A stretch of DNA of 64,000 nucleotides from Benincasa hispida (Eukaryota; Streptophyta; Magnoliopsida; Cucurbitales; Cucurbitaceae): the NCBI RefSeq assembly GCF_009727055.1, contig NC_052356.1, positions 1,380,780 to 1,444,779 on the forward strand, written 5' to 3'. Both the position numbers and the translations under genes were made by a program. The notes below the pieces were generated by a model. That model was not told where the DNA came from. It ran no database searches and saw nothing but the letters and a program-made list of their open reading frames with translations. Below are positions 11,660-24,036 of this stretch, in pieces (the stretch's first letter is position 1; every line of letters begins with the position of its first letter).

Positions 11660-12629
11660 GTAATTCCCTATAAAGAAGAACAAATATGATTAGTGACTTT
11701 TGAATCAATTATCCAGGAAGAACTATGATTCTCCACCAAACAAGTTTCTAAGACAAGAAAATTATATTTACCATCTTTGGCTTTCTTCTTCTCAGCCAAG
11801 TACTTCGGGCAGTTCTTCTTCCAGTATCTGTCTATGCTATAATGAAGACAGATTCCCTTTGCAGGCTTGACTTTGTTTCCCTTTGGGCAGCAATAGGAAG
11901 GGCAACTTTATTTCCCTTTCCACTATTTTTCTTCTTCCATTTCCTTGAACCAAAAGATGGTCCAGGTGTACTTCCAAAGGTCAAACCCTTGTGAAAATTC
12001 ATAGAAGAGCTGGAAACATTTATTTCTACATGTTGCTCTTTGACTTTCATCAAAGACGCATAGGTTAGCAGCTCATTAAGAAGAGTGGTTAGGTTGTAGT
12101 CTAGCTTGTTCATAATAGCATTATAGAAAAGTTGGAGAAAACTCTTCGGAAGAGTCTTCAGAATAAAGTTGACTTGGCTGGCTTCGTCAATAACCGACTT
12201 GTTCATCTTGACCACATTGAAGTGGACCATCATGTTGAGAACATGTTATCTAACAAAGGTCCCTTCTTGCATTTGAACATTAAAGATAAAGTTGAAGGCG
12301 TGCTTGACTCGTGTGGACGATTCTCCAAACATATCACGCAATGATTCCATGATTTCTCAAGCAGAGACCATGTTCTTATGCTTCTTGGCTAGAACTTAAG
12401 ACAAATTGGCCAAGACATATGCACAAGTCTTTTTGTTGGCCTTAATCCATCTTTCATATGCCTCACGAACATTTTGTGTGACATTAGATGTGGGTATTTG
12501 AGGACATTCCTCAATTAAGACGAATTTCAGGTTGTCAATGTCTAGCACAGTATTAATTGTGCTTTTCCATGTGTAATTATCGCCAGTAAGTTTGTCAGCA
12601 GAAAGCAAATTAATTACCGCACTGGCCAT
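11660..12629 (-). pseudogene. copia gag (UBN2-type) with zinc knuckle and protease start, element C
   Basis: The gag start is the ATG at 12629, in a context like sister elements (MASAVINLLSADKLTGDNY). It encodes a UBN2-like gag: TWKSTINTVL, FVLIEECPQIP, REAYERWIKANKK. After frameshifts near 12400 and 12235 the gag continues (MMVHFNVVKMNKSVIDEASQ, LTTLLNEL) to a basic KKWKKKNSGK-like tail at 11832. A decayed zinc knuckle and a protease-like WIIDS-K-VTNH segment follow towards 11690, with the glycine of the D-S-G protease triad replaced. It is non-functional. Confidence 0.85.
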
Positions 12630-14101
12630 TTTTGCTGAAAAATAAACAAATTTTAATCTAAGTTAGGTAACTACATAACTCTTTAAAACCAATCTAGTTT
12701 CGTAAGAATAATAACAAAAACCTTTAAATTCATATTATTTTGCAATGATACTTAAGTGATTTAGAACAAAAAACCACCGAAGGATAGTCAGTTATTCCTT
12801 CACGAAATTCAGACCCTCTCTGTCAAACAATACTCTAGAATAACTCTTATTCCTTTAGTGTTTAGTTACCACTATTTTAGTTAAGAAAACATTAACTTAT
12901 TTAATGGTTCTTGTGATTGTAACCGGTTTAGATCCTAGGGTTGCACCTCAATAAGTCAATCGAAGAGAAAAACCATATTGGTACAAAAACTAAGGTGACC
13001 ATATCCGTTACTAGAGTTTTCCCTGATATTAACTCCATACAAACACCTTCCGAGGGAATATACACCCAGGGCATCATGAGACCTAGTATGAAATCATATG
13101 AAAACTAATGAAGGAGACCATAGGAATGTTGACACATATCGTTCTTCCACTCACTATAAATACTCTCTCAATTTACCTTGGCATTGAGCCATACAAACAC
13201 CTTTCGAAGTGAGGATGCACACAGGACACCACGAGGTCGAGTATAGATCTCACGATGTGAACTTTTAACTGAGAATGTGAGAGTAAATGTATATCAAATA
13301 TACTATTTCTCCCACTAACTATATTATGAATTAGGGTTCATTACTTAGTTAAACTTAGGCTAAGTCGTTAATCTAAGTGATGTTTAAGTTTTTCCAATAT
13401 AATGCTTGAATTTCATAGTTTAACATAATGTCTTAATTCACCAAACACTTTAATGAATTAATGCATTATTGCATGCTTATAAGATGTTGACTAATTCACT
13501 TTCCATGTAGGTTCCTCGGTAAGAGTGTCACGTTTCCGTCAACTTAAATACCCAAATCGTTAGATAGAACCTTTCTTAGACAAAGATCCCTTATAGTCAA
13601 TATCTTATAAAATAATCTTTTATTAACTTAGTTTAATCCTGTTAAAACAAGTAAAAGATTTTCTTATTTCTAATCTTATTAGAATCATTTTAGCATAAAG
13701 TTTTAATTTCCAATTTCTGTCATATAACTTTTATGTCGAAAAAATTAAAATCTATAACATGCATCTTATTATTTTCATTAACGAACATAATAAAACTATT
13801 ATATAAGATTAATGAAAATTAAATTATGCAAAATTTAATCATGCATTAAACTATGTAATATAACAATTATATTATAACATGCATACTATCTAACATACAT
13901 CATGCATACACACACACACACACATATATATAATGCATGATCACCACTTCATCAAATAATATAACTCTTGTATTATACTAATGAAATATTAAAACATGCT
14001 ATCATATTATATAACAATTATATACAAGTATAATGCATGAACATGTTTAATCCCATGGTGGGATTTTAAATTACATGGCATACAATATGCAACATATAAA
14101 C
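12630..14101 (-). other. 5' untranslated leader of element C
   Basis: This is non-coding sequence between gag and the missing primer-binding site. It contains a paired repeat (about 13025-13080 and 13188-13240, both with ccatacaaacacct) that corresponds to paired repeats before gag in elements A and M. A (CA)n(TA)n microsatellite lies at about 13908-13931. The leader is cut at 14101 by LTR D before the primer-binding site is reached. Confidence 0.55.
13908..13931. repeat. Dinucleotide microsatellite (CA)n(TA)n
   Basis: A run of ca/ac dinucleotides passes into tatata within the leader of element C. Confidence 0.8.
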
Positions 14102-14559
14102 TGTTGGGGTTGATATCCTAAATCTCATGGGTTTCATAGTTTGTAAATTATTTATACACAAATTCTTTATTTAATAAAATAAAGTGTTATTTTATTTGAC
14201 ATTAAGTTTGCATTAATCCAAATCTAAAACTAAGATCCTAAGTTATTTAATGTAGCTTAAACATGTATGTGACTAACATACAAGTAGATCATGTTTAAGT
14301 AATAACTTAAATGGTCTGTAGTATATAGATAAGATTGGGTACCTTATCTTGGTGACACTATGGATAGGACCCACTTTGTACTTGTTACAATTGTTATAAA
14401 ATGTTACAAATGATCTGATCCTGATCATTCATGTGGAAATATGTGAGTGGGGGTATCCTATACAAAGAGTTTGTATAAGACCGGAGCATGAAATGATTAG
14501 TCTCTCTTTATAACACCGTTACTTGAAGAGACCTACATTTCACTAGGATGACCATAGGT
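14102..14559 (+). repeat. LTR D, left part
   Basis: It begins TGTTGGGGTTGATATCCTAA, the standard start of the copia LTRs in this window, and runs in plus orientation until solo LTR E enters at 14560. The host text resumes at 29861-30003. The remainder of LTR D beyond 30003 was not found; a gypsy-like LTR begins there. Confidence 0.65.
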
Positions 14560-16090
14560 TGTTGGGTTGTATGTCTTAAACTCGTAGTTTGTAATGTTAA
14601 ACATTTTTTATTATCAATAAAGATGTTATTGAGGTTTATTCAATAAAACTGTTGTTTAATATGTAAATTGCACTTGTAAAGACTAAATACAATAAACTAA
14701 AGATCCATGACTATTATATGAATACTTGAACTTTATGTGGTGACATAAAGATGGATCAAGTTCAAGTAAATAGCTAAAACAGTCTATAGTATATGAATAA
14801 AGTTGGGTGTCTTATTTTAGTAACACTATTGGATGCAACTCACTCTGTATTGTTACAATTTGTTGTAAAGTGCTACAAACGAAGAGATCTTAATTCATTC
14901 ATGTAATGACATGAGGAGCTGTGGCATCCTATGCAATGAGTTTACATAAGATTGGACCAAGAAATAAGTCACTCTTACTTTATAATGATGTTTACTGTTT
15001 AAGATTGATTATTTCAAACCGATGATCTAGGTAACTCGACTTTAATCCTAAGCTAAATATGAACTCCTATTTATTTGAGATTATCCTTAGATTTGTATAG
15101 GTGAGAGTTGGCTCAACAGCGCTAGCTCAATAAGCCTCCCATTTCAGGGATAAGACCAGGTAGATAGCTAGGGACATTGGGTGCAAGGCGGAATTAAAAC
15201 CTACCCAATTTATAGATAGTAAAGATGTTATTCTCTTAAGTACTGAATCAGGTCTTGAACAAGAGGCCACATCCTCTCATTGGCCCAAGAGGGACTCGGT
15301 TTAGTGGTTGGATCACAAACCAATTGTTCATTAGAGGATCATTGGGATATAACAAGCAAGACGTAATTTCGAGGGTAAAACAATATTTGACCCAGTCGTT
15401 ATTACGAACAACGGGTGAAAGGTTGACATACTAGTTATTGTTAAATCAAGTAGATAAAAATATATCTACAGTGAGGAGAGTGCAACTACTAAGCAATAGT
15501 GGTGTGTCTCGGGGTTAACGAATACTGATTAATTTGGTTTAAAGAGTTTAGCCAATTAATCTCAAATTGTTGGAGCTCATGATCTGTAGGTCCATAAGGT
15601 CCCTCTACTAGTTCGTAAATCTTGGATTAGTATATTGAGTGAAGTTAAGGCATTCAAAGTCAATTTGGGAATTCAAATTGAAATATTCAAATTATAAATT
15701 AGGATTTGAATTTGAATTGTTCAATTTCAAGGGTTGGATAATTATATTCGATATAATTAACGTTTAATTTATCAAAATTAAACATAATTGGAGAGATTAA
15801 AATATTTAAATGTTGATTTAAATATCAAATACATGAATAGAATTCATGTATGATATAGGTATTTAATTAATTTAATATTTGATATTAAATTATTATTTAA
15901 TTAATTAAATTTGTTTAATTAATTAAAATCAAATTAATTTTCAATTTTCAAATTCAACTTTAGAAATTGAAATTTTTATTTGATTAATTTTGAATTATAT
16001 CAATTGAATTTGAAAATGAATATTTTAGATAGTGGAAAAATCCACATTTTGAGTAGCCTAGTAGATTTCTCCACATTTGGAGACCCATCC

Positions 16091-18112
16091 TCTTGGGAAT
16101 GGTATCCTAAATCTCATTGTCATCTCGTAGTTTGTAAACTCTGTATAAACATATTGTTATTAATAAAATAAGTGTTATTTTATAAGCATATATTCAATCC
16201 AATAAACTAAGATCTGATGTTATTTTATGTAAATTTTAACAAGTATGTAGAGACATATAGGTGAATTTTTTTAAACAATAACCTAAATGGTCTGTAGTAG
16301 ATGGATAAGGTTGGGTACCTTATCCTGGTGACATTACGAATACGGCCCGCTTTGTAGGTGTTACAAATGTTGTAAAGTGCTACAAATAATCTGATCTTGA
16401 TCATTCATGTAGAGACCTGCGAATGGAGGTATCCTATACAAAGAGTTTGTATAAGACCGGACCACGAAATGATTAGTCTTTTTATACAACACCGTTGATA
16501 ATAGAAACTTAAATTTCACTAGGATGACCATAGGTGACATGACCTGAATCCTGATTGAGTTGTGAACTCTTGCTCATGAAGGCGGTTCTTTGATTTGTAC
16601 GGGTGAGAGTGGCTAGATTGCCAACTCAAAAAGCCTAACATTTTGAGAATTCATTTGATTGGGGAGCTGGGAACTCAAATACACAAGACGAAATTCACTC
16701 CTTCCCCAATGCAGGGGCAAGTAGATAAATTGCTCCCTTAAGGACTGATTCTGGGTCTTGAACATAGTGGCCACACCCTCTTTTGGCTAGATAGAACTCA
16801 GTCATAGTGGGATTATGACTTATTATTCATTAGAGGAATCAGTGGTACTTAAGGAGTTAAATGTAACTACAAGAGCAAAATGGTAATTTGGCCGAACTAT
16901 ACTTACGAGGAATTTATGAAGGGTCATCGCACTATTGATTGGTTATATCCAATGGACATAGAAATATATCTATAGTGCGAAGAGTGCAACTGTTGGTCTT
17001 TAGTGGAGTATCCGACAGTTAATGGATAGTGGATAATGTAATTAAAGATTTTAATTAATGATTCACGTACTGTGTAGCTTCAAGCTACAGGTCCATAAGG
17101 TTTCCTTGGTAGCTCAAAAGGATTATGTTGAGAATCAGTTTTTAGGTTAATTTGAATTGTTCAAATTAATAAGAGAGAATTTAATTATATATGATATAAT
17201 TAAATTAATTCAATTATATATGATATAATTGATATAATATATTTGATACATTAATTGGAGGAATAAATACTTGAATGAGATTCAAATAGTTGTTAATTTC
17301 ATATAAATATTATTTATATTAAATGCCATAAAATAGAGAAAAAGAACTATAGTTTATATTGTATGTGATGCAATATTAAAACTATAGATTATAAATATAA
17401 TACGATAAGTTGGTTATCATATTTATTTATTTATTTATTATTTTGAATAATAATCATTTTTTACCTCAAAAAACTACCTTAGTGGGTAGTTATGCAATTT
17501 TATGACAATTGGAATAAGAGGAAAAATGGTTTTTCTTTTCTTCTAAGAGATTTCCAAGATAACAAATATACATAAGAGAACAACAAGATCGCAAAGAATA
17601 GACTATGCGATAGTCTACACGACAAACACAGAGCATATACGATAGGCTCTCTTTGTCTATGCGATAGGAAGTCTTCCTATGTGATAGCTAAATGATCGAG
17701 ACGCTTGCTATGCGATAGTGCTTCTTCTTTGATCATCTTCCTCCTCCAAATTCACAAATATCCTCTTAACCAAAATAGTCAGAGCCCACCACTCCAGGGT
17801 TCTCACCCCGAGCATACCAAGGAATCCGAGTGGTAGTGTTCTCTTCCATTTGGTTCGTGATTCACTTGGAGAAGGTCTTCAAGTCCTTGTTGTTGTTTGA
17901 TCAAAGAGTTCGTGACCATTCGAGGGATACAAGAAGAAGTGTTCTTCAAAGGTAATATCCTTTGAACTATGTATTTTATTTGAAAGACATGTTGTAATTT
18001 ACTTTGATTGCATAATCTATTTGTTGTATTGTAAAATTTATGTTTTCAATCGAAATGGAATTTGAATGATCTACTTCCACTCAAGGATCTTCTCATGTTG
18101 AGTTTCCCTTCA
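16091..18112 (+). repeat. 5' LTR of element A
   Basis: It is 2,022 bp, from TCTTGGGAATGGTATCC to GTTTCCCTTCA, directly followed by the primer-binding site. The 3' third carries a string of gcgatag/cgatag motifs (17590-17725). The paired LTR at 27427-29435 starts with the canonical TG. Confidence 0.9.
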
Positions 18113-18114
18113 AT

Positions 18115-18126
18115 TGGTATCAGAGC
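18115..18126 (+). other. Primer-binding site of element A (initiator Met tRNA type)
   Basis: TGGTATCAGAGC lies two bases after the LTR end. It is the complement of the plant initiator methionine tRNA 3' end used by copia elements. A second exact copy lies at 22546-22557 in the duplicated segment. Confidence 0.9.
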
Positions 18127-18655
18127 CTGGTTATGTTCTGATTTCCAAATTCCATTTTCTATATTGAAATTCGTTTATAGTTTCTAGCAGGTTTTAAGTT
18201 CTAAATTGCATTTAATTGTTAAATGTATGTGGATGCTTGTTGATGGATGTTTACGGGATAGTTATCTCTGTTTATGGCTTTCCTTTTAATTTACAAAAGT
18301 TAATTTGTAAGGGCCCCTGCGTTTTTAGGCATTATACTTGCAATCGAGTTCGTATTCATTTAGGTTTTGAGTCGTTCGTGAAGCTTCAGGCGTGAAGATT
18401 GCAGTGCGTTTCGATGGAGAAGATGAAACGATGGTTGCATCGTGTAGCTTGAGCTAAATGATCATTTAAATTTAGCTATGCATTCGTGTAGAGTTTTCTA
18501 TACAATTTTGTAGCATCTGCTAAAAGATCGCATAGCTAATGCTACGTGATCGTGTAAAGTGTTTACTCAATTGTATTGCATTGGCTGCATGACTTTGTAG
18601 GCGCTCGGGAGGTAAACGATCGCGCAGTATTTAATACGCAATGCAAGACATACGT

Positions 18656-18895
18656 GCTAAATGATCGTGTAGACTATCATGCTCATCGCATAATTAGTAG
18701 CTACATGATCGCATAGTATACGATACTTGACGCACGCTACTCGATCGTGTAGACTATCATGCTCATCGCATAGTCATTAGCTACATGATCGCATGGTATG
18801 CGAAACTCAAAGCACGTTGCACGATTGCATGGACTTTCATGCTCATCGCGTATTCCAAAGCTACTCGATCGTTGCTGCACGATCATTTATACTTG
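18656..18895. repeat. 80-bp tandem repeat, three units, in leader of A
   Basis: Units start at 18656, 18736 and 18816. Each contains a cgatcgtgtag or related core, then gactatcatgctcatcgc, then gctacatgatcgcatag. The third unit is the most diverged. The same array exists at 23066-23305 in the duplicated leader copy. Confidence 0.85.
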
Positions 18896-19070
18896 ATGTT
18901 CGTTGCTCGACGATCAAGACTTTTGCTACATGATCAAGCTGCAAGACTTCAAGGCGAGCAGCTCAAGACCCGGTTCACTTGTTCCGAACCGTAGGACTCC
19001 AGTTTTGTAATTAGCCTTTACTTCTTCGATTTTTGAGATTAACTATCCCAGTCCATCAACTTTAATTAAA

Positions 19071-19148
19071 TATGCATGTGATGTATGTTTATATTATATG
19101 CATGTGATGTATGTTTATATTATATGCATATGATGTATGTTTATATTA
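19071..19148. repeat. 26-bp tandem repeat, three units
   Basis: The unit tatgcatgtgatgtatg (plus ttatat) repeats at 19071, 19097 and 19123, with one base changed in the third. The second leader copy (about 23475) has only one unit, so expansion happened in one lineage. Confidence 0.85.
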
Positions 19149-20758
19149 TATGCCATAATGTATGTCATATAGTTTCAAAACCCACCATACGTTATGCATT
19201 TTTTTCATGCATCATTTTATATTATAAGTGTTATAATATATTAGTATGCATGATTTAAATTACATAAAGCATGCTCATGTATCATATAATATAAGAGTTA
19301 TAGTATATGTATGCATGCATTATAGCAAATCCATGCATCATTTATATTATAAGTGTTATAATATAAGGTTGAATGGATGTATGGTATGTATATTATAGCA
19401 TAGTTCATTACTTATTTATATAAAAGTTATATATTAGTAATGAATGAACATTGCATGAAGCATGACAGTAACTTAGGTTAATTTATAATTGTTATAAATA
19501 ACTCATGTATGTCTTACATGCAATGTTGGTTTTAATTTGTTTCATTTACTTTATAAGAGTTATAAATAAATGAAATTAGAAATTAAAATCAATAAATAAG
19601 AGTTGTATGTAAACATAGGTAAAAATCATTTTTTAAAATAGTTCTAAAATATGATTGAGGTAGACCTAAGCTCACAACTTTCTTATGAGATTAGAAATTC
19701 GAGTAAGCTTTTAAATCGATATAATAGGATTAAATTGATTTTAATAAAAGATTAAATTTGTAGCAAATATATTTATAAGAAACCTTTTGTCTAAGGCAAA
19801 TTCTGGCTAGGTTGGGGTATTTAGCTGACAAAAACGAAACACCCCTATCTGGCAACCTACTTGGAAAGGTGAATTAGATAGATTTGTTACAAGCATACAA
19901 TTGTGGATTAATTTTTTTTAAAGTGTTTAATGAATGTTAATCAAAATTGTTTAACTTTCTAAAGTAAATGTTACTTTTGGGCAAACGTAAACAATCACTT
20001 AGTAAAAATAATTAGCTATATTTTTTTCGAAGTAATTTAAACCCTACGTTGTTAAAATACTCAATGGGAGGAAAATAGATATATGATATGTCATTTTTCA
20101 CTTACGTTTCTCCCTTAATATTCACACCGTGAGATTCATTCTTGGTCTTTTGGCAACCTGGGAGCGTCCCCCTTCAGATGGTGTTTGCATGGGTCGATAT
20201 AAAGGTGAATGGAGAGAGTATTTATAGTAAATGGGAGAAGGATGTGTGTTATCATGTCCTGAAGTCTCATTCATTGGTTTGCACCATGAGACCTTCTTGC
20301 ATGGCCTCGAGGCACCTTGGGAGCGTCCCCCTTCGGATGGTTTATGCAGTTGGTCAATATCAAGGCAAACTCCAGAAATGGATAAGGTCGCTTTAGTTTT
20401 TTCTCCAACAGTTTTTCCTTTCAATGGCTAATTGGGGTGAAACTGTAAGATCTAAAATGAAGAGTCACACTTACGGGAAATTGTTAAGCAAATTAATGAT
20501 TTTTTGACCAAATCAATGACGACTGATCATTATAGGAATAAGAGTTATTCTGGTGTAATGATTAATTGAGAGTGTCTCAATTCAGTGAACGGAGAAATTG
20601 ACTACCCTTCGATGGCTTTTGTCCTAAATCACTGAAGCATCATTGTAAAACTAGATGTTAAATGGGTTCATTTAGATTTTGATAAACCTGATTGGATTTG
20701 TTTTAAAAGAGTTATGCTAAAATCTAACGTAGATCAAGATGTTTATTTCTTCAACAAA

Positions 20759-21310
20759 ATGTCAAATATTGATTTTTCGTTAATTGCCTTTTCTACTTTG
20801 ACTGGTTTTAGTTACATGACGTGGAAAGAATCTATTGAAAAAAAATTTCATGGAAAACGACCTCGAAATTATCATGTTTAAGGGCTATCCTCAAGTCCCA
20901 ACCCCTGATGTACCACGAAATGTTCGTAATGCATATGAGGTGTGAATCAAGGCTAATTGGAAGGCCGACTTCACATTTTGGCAAGCATACTTAATGCATT
21001 GGCCAAAAGGTTTGAGAACATGGTCATTGCACATGAGATCATGGAATCATTGAAAGAATTGTTTGAACGTAAGTTCTCACTATTCAAGCAAAATGGTATT
21101 GATGGCAATGAAACCAGTAGTGTCGGTTCCTAAGATAATCTCCAGTCCACATTGAATGCCAAAGGACCTATAGAGAAAGTAGTTGTTGCTAACACTGATA
21201 AAGTTCATCAACGAGGATTGTCCTCTGAGATGAAACTTGGAGTTTATAATATGGGTTCTGATATTGATCCCACTACTCTCAAGAAAAGGAAGAACTCCAA
21301 AGACAATAGT
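20759..21310 (+). pseudogene. copia gag remnant, element A
   Basis: The start ATG at 20759 opens MSNIDFSLIAFSTLTGFSY followed by MTWKESIEKKF, matching the N-terminus of the UBN2-type gag in elements C and M. A frame break occurs after about 40 codons. Later pieces include a degenerate REAY-like helix near 20930 and an HEIMESLKELFE motif at about 21035-21070. The central gag and the zinc knuckle are largely deleted compared with element M. Confidence 0.7.
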
Positions 21311-21945
21311 GTAGGTTTGTCTTGGATATGTGCTTAGTAGAGAATGATGATTCTGCTTAGATAATTGATTCAAGGGCTACTAACCACGTGTGTTCTTCCC
21401 ATCAAGGATTTAGTTCCTAGAAACAGCTGGAAGCTGGAGAGTTGACTCTTAGAGTCGGTACTGGTGAAACCGTTTCTGCTGTTACTATAGGCAGACTTAA
21501 GTTATTTTTGGACAAGAAACAGTATTTGTTATTGGATAACATTTATGTAGTTCCTCATATCAAGAGGAACTTAATTTCAGTTTCTTGTCTGATTGAACAA
21601 AATTATTCCATTTCCTTCTCTGAGAATAAAGTGTTTATTTTTAAGAATGGAATGGAGATAGGTTTTGGTTCAATTGAAAATAACTTGTATATACTAAGGC
21701 CGTTAATCATAAAAGTCGTGCTCGATACTAAAATGTTCAAAATAGCAACAACTGTAAAAAAAACCAAGAGTTTCTCCTAAAGAAAATGCCCATCTTTGGC
21801 ATCTAAGGTTAGGTCACATTAATCTCTATAGGATTGAGAAGTTGGTGAAAAATGGACTTCTAAATGGTTTAGAAGAAATTTTTTTACCTGTATGTGAATC
21901 ATGCCTTGAAGGCAAAATGACCAAACGAGCTTTTACTGGAAAAAT
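21311..21945 (+). pseudogene. copia protease and pre-integrase remnant, element A
   Basis: A degenerate protease segment (IIDS-R-ATNHVCSS, about 21360-21400) lacks the glycine of D-S-G. From 21442 a 112-codon open frame carries LRVGTGETVSAVTIGRLKLF, NIYVVPHIKRNLISVSCLI and NLYILRPL. The pre-integrase zinc finger follows: HLWHLRLGHINL and CESCLEGKMTKRAFTG at about 21795-21940. The sequence then switches abruptly, at a shared ggaaaaa, into LTR sequence, so the integrase core is absent. Confidence 0.85.
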
Positions 21946-23582
21946 GATTTTTCTTTTCTTCTAAGAGATTTCCAAGAAAACAAATATACCAAAGATAACA
22001 ACAAGATCACAAAGAATAGACTATGCGATAGTCTATAGGACAAACACAGAGCATATACGATGGGCTCTCTTTGTCTATACGATAGTTTATGCAATAGGAA
22101 GTTTTGCTATGCGATAGCCTAAACGATCGAGAAGCTTGCTATGCGATAGTGCTGCTTCTTCATTCATCTTCCTCCTCTAAACTCACAAATATCCTCTTAA
22201 CCAAAATAGTCAGAGCCTACCACTCCTGGGTTCTCACCCCGAGAATACCACAGAATCCAAGTGGTAGTGTTCTCTTCCATTTGGTTCGTGATTCACTCGA
22301 AGAAAGTCTTTAAGGCCTTGTTGCTGTTTGATCGAAGAGTTCATGACCGTTCGAGGGATACAAAAAGAAGTGTTCTTCAAAGGTAATATACCTTGAACTA
22401 TGTATTTTATTTGAAAAGCATGTTGTAATTTACTTTGATTGCATAATCTATTTGTTGTATTGTAAAATTTATGTTTTCAATCGAAATGGAATTTGAATGA
22501 TCTACTTCCGCTTAAGGATCTCTTCATGTTGAGTTTCCCTTCAATTGGTATCAGAGCCTGCTTATGTTATGATTTCCAAATTTCATTTTCTATATTGAAA
22601 TTCGTTTATAGTTTCTGGTGGGTTGTAAGTTCTAAATTGCGTTTAATTGTTAGATGTATATGGATTCTTGGTGATGGATCTTTACGGGATAGTTATCTCT
22701 ATTTATGGATTTCCTTTTAATTTACAAAAGTTAATTTGTAAGGTCCCCTACGTTTTTGGGCATTATACTTGCAATCGAGTCTGTATCCGTTTAGGTTTTG
22801 AATTGTTCGTGAAGCTTCAGGCATGAAGATTGCAGTGCGTTTCAATAGAGAAGACAAAACGATGGTTGGATTGTGTAGCTTGAGCTAAAGGATTGTTTAG
22901 ATTTAGCTATGCGTTCGTGTAGAGTTTTCTATATGATCGTGTAGCATCTTTTATACGATCGCATAGCTAATGCTACTTGATCTTGTTGCGTTGGCTGCAT
23001 GATCACGTAGGTGCTCGAGGGGAAAATGATCGCAAAATATTTGATACTCGACGCAAGGCATGCATGCTAAACGATCATGTAGATTATCATGCTCATCGCA
23101 TAGTCAGTAGCTACACGATCGCATAGTATACGATACTCGACGCACGCTACTCGATCATGTAGACTATCATGCTTATCGCATAGTCATTAGCTACACGATT
23201 GCATTGTATGCGCTACTTGAAGCATGTTGCACGATCCCGTGCACTTTCATGTTCATCGTATAGTCCAAAGCTATGTGATCGTTGCTACATGCTCGACGTT
23301 CGTTGCTCGACGATCAGAAATTTTGCTACACGATTAAGCTGCAAGACTTCAAGGCAAGTGGTTCAAGACCTAATTCACTTGTTCTGAACTGTAGGGCTCC
23401 ACTTTTGTAATAGATTAGCCTTTACTTCTCCACTTTTTTAGATTAACTATCCCAGTCCATCAACTTTAATTAAATATGCATGCGATGTATGTTTATATTA
23501 TATGTCATAATGTATATCATATAGTTTTAAAACCCACCATAGGTTATACATATTTTTTCATGCATCATTTTATATTATAGGT
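21945..23582 (+). repeat. Duplicated partial LTR plus primer-binding site plus leader inside element A
   Basis: 21945-22543 repeats the last roughly 600 bp of the A-family LTR (compare 17520-18112). 22546-22557 is a second primer-binding site. 22558-23582 repeats the leader (compare 18127-19205), including the three 80-bp units. The left junction shares ggaaaaa with the broken integrase and the right junction shares a short ata(g) with the start of RT. It replaces the integrase core, so it looks like end-joining or template switching between two A-family copies. Confidence 0.85.
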
Positions 23583-24036
23583 TGTAAACGGATCTGCAAG
23601 AGGAAAAGAGGTATAGATGGAAAGGTACAGACCTTTAGGGAAAGACTTTTGGCAAAGGGCTATACCCAGGTTGAGGGAGTGGATTATGAAGAAACTTTCT
23701 CACCTGTTGTCATATTAAAGTCTATCGGAATTTTCTTGTCCATAGCTACATATTATGACTATGAGATATGGAAAACGGACGTCAAGACTGCCTTTTTGAA
23801 TGCTAATCTTGAGGAGACCATCTACATGGTTCAACCAGAAGGATTCATTGAACAAGATCAAGAGCAAAAGGTTTGCAAGGTTAATCGATCCATTTATGGA
23901 CTAAAACAAGTATCTAGATCTTGGAATATAAGATTTGATACTACGATCAAATCTTATGGCTTTGATCATAATGTTGATGAGCCTTGTGTTTACAAGAAAA
24001 TCATCAACAGGTTAGTAGCTTTCCTTGTGTTGTATG
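23583..24036 (+). pseudogene. copia reverse transcriptase, N-terminal part, element A
   Basis: The frame shows GCKRICKRKRG, AKGYTQVEGVDYEETFSPVV, DVKTAFLNANLEETIYMVQPEGF, a Y-G-L-K-Q block and VDEPCVYKK, then LVLYV where solo LTR J interrupts it. It is one of the best-preserved coding stretches here, with no stop for about 150 codons. The remaining RT starts at 26237 with the Y-V-D-D box. Confidence 0.9.

Larger units (their letters stand above)
18127..20758 (+). other. 5' untranslated leader of element A
   Basis: About 2.6 kb of non-coding sequence lies between primer-binding site and gag. It holds the 80-bp tandem units at 18656-18895, a 26-bp triplication at 19071-19148, and a pair of similar blocks at about 20145-20200 and 20307-20365 (gggagcgtcccccttc in both). 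Short open frames at 18785 and 20122-20431 overlap these repeats and are not taken as genes. Confidence 0.75.

Noticed and set aside
18656..18895. CRISPR-like array
   Set aside because: The three 80-bp units are contiguous tandem repeats without unique spacers, in a eukaryotic retroelement leader.
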